This document shows positions 48,611 through 50,850 of a DNA stretch of 50,850 nt, one piece after another; the first letter of the stretch is position 1, and every line of letters begins with the position of its first letter. The notes below the pieces were generated by a model, which saw only the letters and a list, made by a program, of their open reading frames with translations, had not been told where the DNA came from and made no database searches. The translations under genes and the position numbers were made by a program. The stretch covers positions 1-50,850 of the forward strand of contig NZ_BCMI01000019.1 of the NCBI RefSeq assembly GCF_002217985.1, in the 5' to 3' direction. This stretch comes from Secundilactobacillus pentosiphilus (lineage in GTDB: Bacteria > Bacillota > Bacilli > Lactobacillales > Lactobacillaceae).

Positions 48611-49372
48611 TTAGAATTCGGTGTCAGGAATCTGCCAGTACTTGTTCTGGTTCAGCTCCCGGTCGACCTGGTCGGAGAATTCCAGGAAGCCGACCTTTTC
48701 TAGGATCATGGCCCGTTTGGCACGCTCGACCTTGGCGATCAGTTTGTCCAAGTCCTCCACCGTGTGGCGGTGCCCCAGTTCACTAATTTCCGCGCTGGGG
48801 CTGACGGCTTCGGCTTGCTGCTTGAGGTAACTGGCGATTTCTTTACACTTGCTCTTGCGCCGTTCGATGGCTTCCTTGCTCAGCGGCCACTGCAAGACCA
48901 TGTGCTCGTCGATGACCACCCGGTTGCCCCGTTCGGAGTAGTCCCAGTAATCACTCTGGTATTGCCAGCGGTACCAGGACCGGGATTTGGAAATGATCGG
49001 TCCCATGGGCATCAGCCAGAAGTCCCGGCAGACATAGGGCACGATGCGGCTGATCCGCATGGCTTTGGCGATGGTCAGGCGCACGTCGTTGTGGTAGTCC
49101 AAGGCGAAGTGCTTGCGCAGGCGCTTGATCATCCGGTTAGTGGTGGTCCGCACCTTGATCATGCGCTGATCTTGGTACAAGACGATGGTGTTATAGTGGC
49201 TCTGCGTGTCGCCCCGGTTGATCAACGCGATGACCCGGTCCCAGTCGGGTAAGTAGTTCCAATCCTCACTAGCGGTCTCTACCTCATCCAGCTGCAGTTT
49301 CAGCGGTTCCAGGTAGCCTTGTCGTTCGATGCGGGCGCGACTGCTGGGGGTTAGATCGATATAGTAGGTCAA
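48611..49372 (-). CDS. comK: ComK-like competence regulator family protein
   Basis: A 253-residue protein from TTG 49372 (AAGGAG 8 bases upstream; the TTG at 49378 is too close to it). The central part, VIALINRGDTQSHYNTIVLY followed by QDQRMIKVRTTTNRMIKRLR and later RISRIVPYVCRDFWLMPMG, follows the ComK pattern of lactobacilli (S-KT-T-R-I-R, then VP...). ComK proteins bind AT-boxes and switch on late competence genes. This one has a longer charged C-terminal extension (SKEAIERRKSKCKEIASYLK...) than the ~190-residue Bacillus protein. No competence genes are in the window. The assignment is from pattern memory only. Confidence 0.5.
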   Translation of the reverse strand: MTYYIDLTPSSRARIERQGYLEPLKLQLDEVETASEDWNYLPDWDRVIALINRGDTQSHYNTIVLYQDQRMIKVRTTTNRMIKRLRKHFALDYHNDVRLTIAKAMRISRIVPYVCRDFWLMPMGPIISKSRSWYRWQYQSDYWDYSERGNRVVIDEHMVLQWPLSKEAIERRKSKCKEIASYLKQQAEAVSPSAEISELGHRHTVEDLDKLIAKVERAKRAMILEKVGFLEFSDQVDRELNQNKYWQIPDTEF

Positions 49373-49847
49373 ATTCAAAACTCCTTAACGTGTGATTTTG
49401 TGGTGCGGGAGTATTATAACTGGCATAGACCAAAAATGGAAGCCCTAAGTTTCGGCGGGTGGTCGGCGGGTCCTGCTGGTCGGTGGTTGTGGTATTAGCC
49501 GGGATGAATCCGGTTGGTGGCGAGGATTTATAGCTTGGATGGGAGCGGTTGGGGTCAGTGGTGGCCGTTATCCCAATATTGCCCGGTTGTATGGACGCTG
49601 GCCGGGGTTGGTTCGGTTAGTTATAGCTTGAACCCTCAAGCTTGATCGCTGGTCTTGTGAAACTGGGCACATCTCCCAATATTTTTCACAATCTGTCCCA
49701 TTTTTAAAAATTTTGGGAAACTTTCGCGGTGATCAGGGGTTAATGCGTGTGTTGGCTGGTCGGGTGATGGCGGTCGGCGGGTGCGCCGGAATCGGGCCGC
49801 GAGTCGTCTCAGTATAGCCGCCTGCAGGAAGGTGCTATAATGGCCGC

Positions 49848-49964
49848 GTAGTTGAGAGACTACAGATCGCTATATTTAGGCGGGACGGAGTGGTTACCGC
49901 CCCGCTGCCGTTTACGCCCTGGCCGTTTTCCGCTGGGGCGTATTCGGTGTGATGGGACTTTTTT
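49848..49964 (+). ncRNA. Candidate small RNA, unit 1 of a 180-bp-spaced pair
   Basis: It follows the extended -10 TGCTATAAT (49836-49841). It starts GCGTAGTTGAGAGACTACAG, a 6-bp hairpin (GTAGTT/GACTAC with one G-T pair) capped by the GNRA loop GAGA. Further stems (GCGGG/CCCGC; TACGCCC/GGGCGTA) and a T6 run at 49959-49964 follow. No coding frame fits. Function unknown. Confidence 0.45.
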
Positions 49965-50027
49965 GAAGATTGCAAATTGCGAGTCGCCTAAGTTGGGAAA
50001 TGTCTGGCTTGGTGCTATACTGCCTGC

Positions 50028-50146
50028 GTAGTCGAAAGACTACAGCCGAGTCCAGTCGGCTTCACGGTGGCAGCTGTTGCCACCGCATTGCTAATTAACA
50101 TACCCCAGCGCCACTTCCTTGCATAGGTCTCGCTGGGGCTTTTTTG
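50028..50146 (+). ncRNA. Candidate small RNA, unit 2 of a 180-bp-spaced pair
   Basis: Promoter TTGGGA (49993-49998) and TATACT (50016-50021), spacing 17. It starts GCGTAGTCGAAAGACTACAG: GTAGTC/GACTAC capped by GAAA, so the closing pair and the GNRA loop co-vary with unit 1. It then has GCCGA/TCGGC and GGTGGCA/TGCCACC hairpins and a clean terminator (CCCCAGCG/CGCTGGGG, then T6). Confidence 0.5.
50103..50146 (+). terminator. Intrinsic terminator of small RNA unit 2
   Basis: CCCCAGCG pairs with CGCTGGGG, with the loop between, followed by CTTTTTTG. Confidence 0.8.
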
Positions 50147-50328
50147 TTTGCCCTGATCATTTCGGTGGCGCGCGGGGACGGCTGATTTGGCTGATAGCGG
50201 GTACCGAGGACTATAATGGGACGTGAAGCAAGTTTTGACGTTAATTTAACGCAGGGACCCTGCCCCGGCTGCGCGTGTGAGCAACCTTGAGCGCGGTTCC
50301 CCCCAATCAAGTGAAAGGTCCCCTTACC

Positions 50329-50775
50329 ATGACAAACCAAACCGTGTTCCCGGTTCAAACCGCGTTTTCCAGTCTCACCGCCCTCATCGCGACGCTGAGC
50401 AGCCCCTACCGCCGTTATCAGCATTTGCGGGTCGTGGAGTGGCTGCTGTACCTAGTCACGGCAATCGCCATGGCCGCCACCCAGAGCTGGCTGATTCACG
50501 TGAGCCGGCCCATTCGCGACGACTTCGCGCTGCTGGGACCGCTGCTGGTAGCCGGCATCAGTTTAACCTACGTCCTCAAGTGGCGTAACCGGCGCCAACT
50601 CGCCCGCAAGCTCGACGCGTTCGTGTCCGCCCAGCAGGATGCGCGCTACCAGCAGGACTACCGGGCGATCCGCCAGGCGGCGCTGAAGCCTACGAAGACC
50701 ACCCTGCAGCAGGCGCTGGAGACGTTCGTGACGGTGGCGCTGTTCGTGCTGGTGCTGCCGGCGGTGCTGAAGTAG
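50329..50775 (+). CDS. Small membrane protein, unknown
   Basis: A 148-residue protein, start chosen at ATG 50329 (AAAGG about 10 bases upstream; the frame opens 42 bases earlier). Three hydrophobic segments: VVEWLLYLVTAIAMAATQSW, FALLGPLLVAGISLTYVL, and the C-terminal TFVTVALFVLVLPAVL. Between the second and third lies a charged amphipathic stretch (WRNRRQLARKLDAFVSAQQD ... YRAIRQAALK). I recognise no family. Codon use is distinctly GC-rich compared with the recombinase region. The gene ends 23 bases before the IS-like end, close to the window edge. Confidence 0.6.
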   Translation: MTNQTVFPVQTAFSSLTALIATLSSPYRRYQHLRVVEWLLYLVTAIAMAATQSWLIHVSRPIRDDFALLGPLLVAGISLTYVLKWRNRRQLARKLDAFVSAQQDARYQQDYRAIRQAALKPTKTTLQQALETFVTVALFVLVLPAVLK

Positions 50776-50798
50776 CATTTTGTTGAATAGTGGCAGAT

Positions 50799-50850
50799 TG
50801 ACGTGTACCCAAAAAGTTGGAACTAAATAGTTTTATTCTTCTAGGCAACT
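50799..50850 (+). mobile_element. Terminal fragment of an IS3-family (IS150-group-like) element, right window edge
   Basis: Exact inverted copy of bases 1-52: TGACGTGTACCC, then AAAAAGTTGGAACTAAATAG, then an AT-rich tail ending at the last base. The element body would extend beyond the window. The inner flanks differ (bases 50790-50798 versus 53-61), which places the element boundary at the TG. This fits a contig ending at a dispersed repeat, or a region lying between two inverted IS copies. Confidence 0.6.

Larger units (their letters stand above)
49373..50286. other. Non-coding accessory region with G/T-rich stretch and small RNA candidates
   Basis: About 900 bases without a credible protein gene. 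Bases 49441-49640 are strongly G/T-rich on the plus strand, with GGTCGGCGGGT near 49459 and again near 49769. The 17-mer AAATTTTGGGAAACTTT near 49720 closely resembles a string near 48474. The right half holds two paralogous RNA-like units and a promoter (TTGGCT at 50187, TATAAT at 50212, spacing 19) for the last gene. Confidence 0.5.

Noticed and set aside
48376-48786. 136-codon rightward frame starting GTG TAC CCT AAA AAG
   Set aside because: It opens inside site C because that repeat contains a GTG frame, has no ribosome site, and overlaps the ComK-like gene on the other strand.
1-50850. CRISPR arrays, tRNA or rRNA genes
   Set aside because: I saw no regularly spaced short repeats with unique spacers outside coding repeats, no cloverleaf-like CCA-ended segments and no rRNA signatures.
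1-50850. Whole window as one 50.8-kb invertible unit flipped by the serine recombinase
   Set aside because: The end repeats share only half of the crossover palindrome and look like IS3 ends; identity continues outward in IS-like sequence. Kept only as a remote alternative.

Overview
The window looks like a chromosomal stretch of a lactobacillus (Lactobacillaceae) of roughly even GC content. The signs are LPQTN-type sortase signals, KxYKxGxxW signal peptides, Muc_B2 mucin-binding domains, T-box leaders, Fst-type and holin-like type I toxins, and intrinsic terminators almost everywhere. I cannot name the species. Both window ends carry the same 52 bp in opposite orientation (1-52 and 50799-50850). 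The repeat looks like the left end of an IS3-family (IS150-group) element, so the window is probably a piece lying between two IS copies, or an assembly contig broken at them.

Region by region. 0.07-4.8 kb: a sugar or polyol operon (ROK fructokinase, zinc alcohol/polyol dehydrogenase, VOC protein, membrane protein) divergent from a LacI-family regulator, with a cre-like site and a LacI-type operator between them. 4.9-7.0 kb: a frameshifted secreted metalloprotease, a candidate structured ncRNA and a crcB pair for fluoride export. 7.4-11.5 kb: a lectin/Muc_B2 LPxTG adhesin preceded by a tiny coupled leader ORF. 11.6-13.2 kb: an amidohydrolase-marR operon with a perfect palindromic operator. 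13.3-15.8 kb: a nucleoside salvage locus (a broken nupC, a nucleoside hydrolase and a YeiL-like Crp/Fnr regulator). 15.8-21.4 kb: two divergent T-box units that share a probable Met (ATG) specifier. One controls an amino-acid-type ABC importer plus a UroD-superfamily protein carrying the HxC...C thiol-methyltransferase zinc motif; the other controls a B3/4 domain protein. 21.5-22.1 kb: a duplicated holin-like type I toxin/antisense RNA locus. 22.2-27.8 kb: regulators with their targets (TetR with a nonsense-interrupted YhgE-like gene, MarR with an alpha/beta hydrolase, a second MarR), two small genes and an AhpD-like protein. 28-31.1 kb: two tandem secreted SH3-like paralogues and an Fst par-type toxin/antitoxin locus followed by two further antitoxin-like RNA units. 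31.1-32.7 kb: an AP2/zinc-ribbon protein and a family 2 glycosyltransferase.

32.8-48.4 kb is the most striking part. A 14.6-kb gene encodes a 4,852-residue cell-wall-anchored protein made largely of collagen-like GKDG modules. Immediately upstream is a divergent small serine recombinase. A nearly perfect 26-bp palindrome with a 2-bp centre lies in the adhesin 5' leader, and a degenerate inverted copy lies beyond the recombinase. A promoter inside this ~1-kb segment points away from the adhesin. I read it as a candidate self-inverting ON/OFF switch, currently OFF, that carries its own invertase.

48.6-50.85 kb holds a ComK-like protein, a G/T-rich stretch without genes, two paralogous candidate small RNA genes spaced exactly 180 bp apart that share a GNRA-capped hairpin, and a small membrane protein.

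Three genes are visibly broken (matrixin, nupC, YhgE-like), each by a different kind of lesion.
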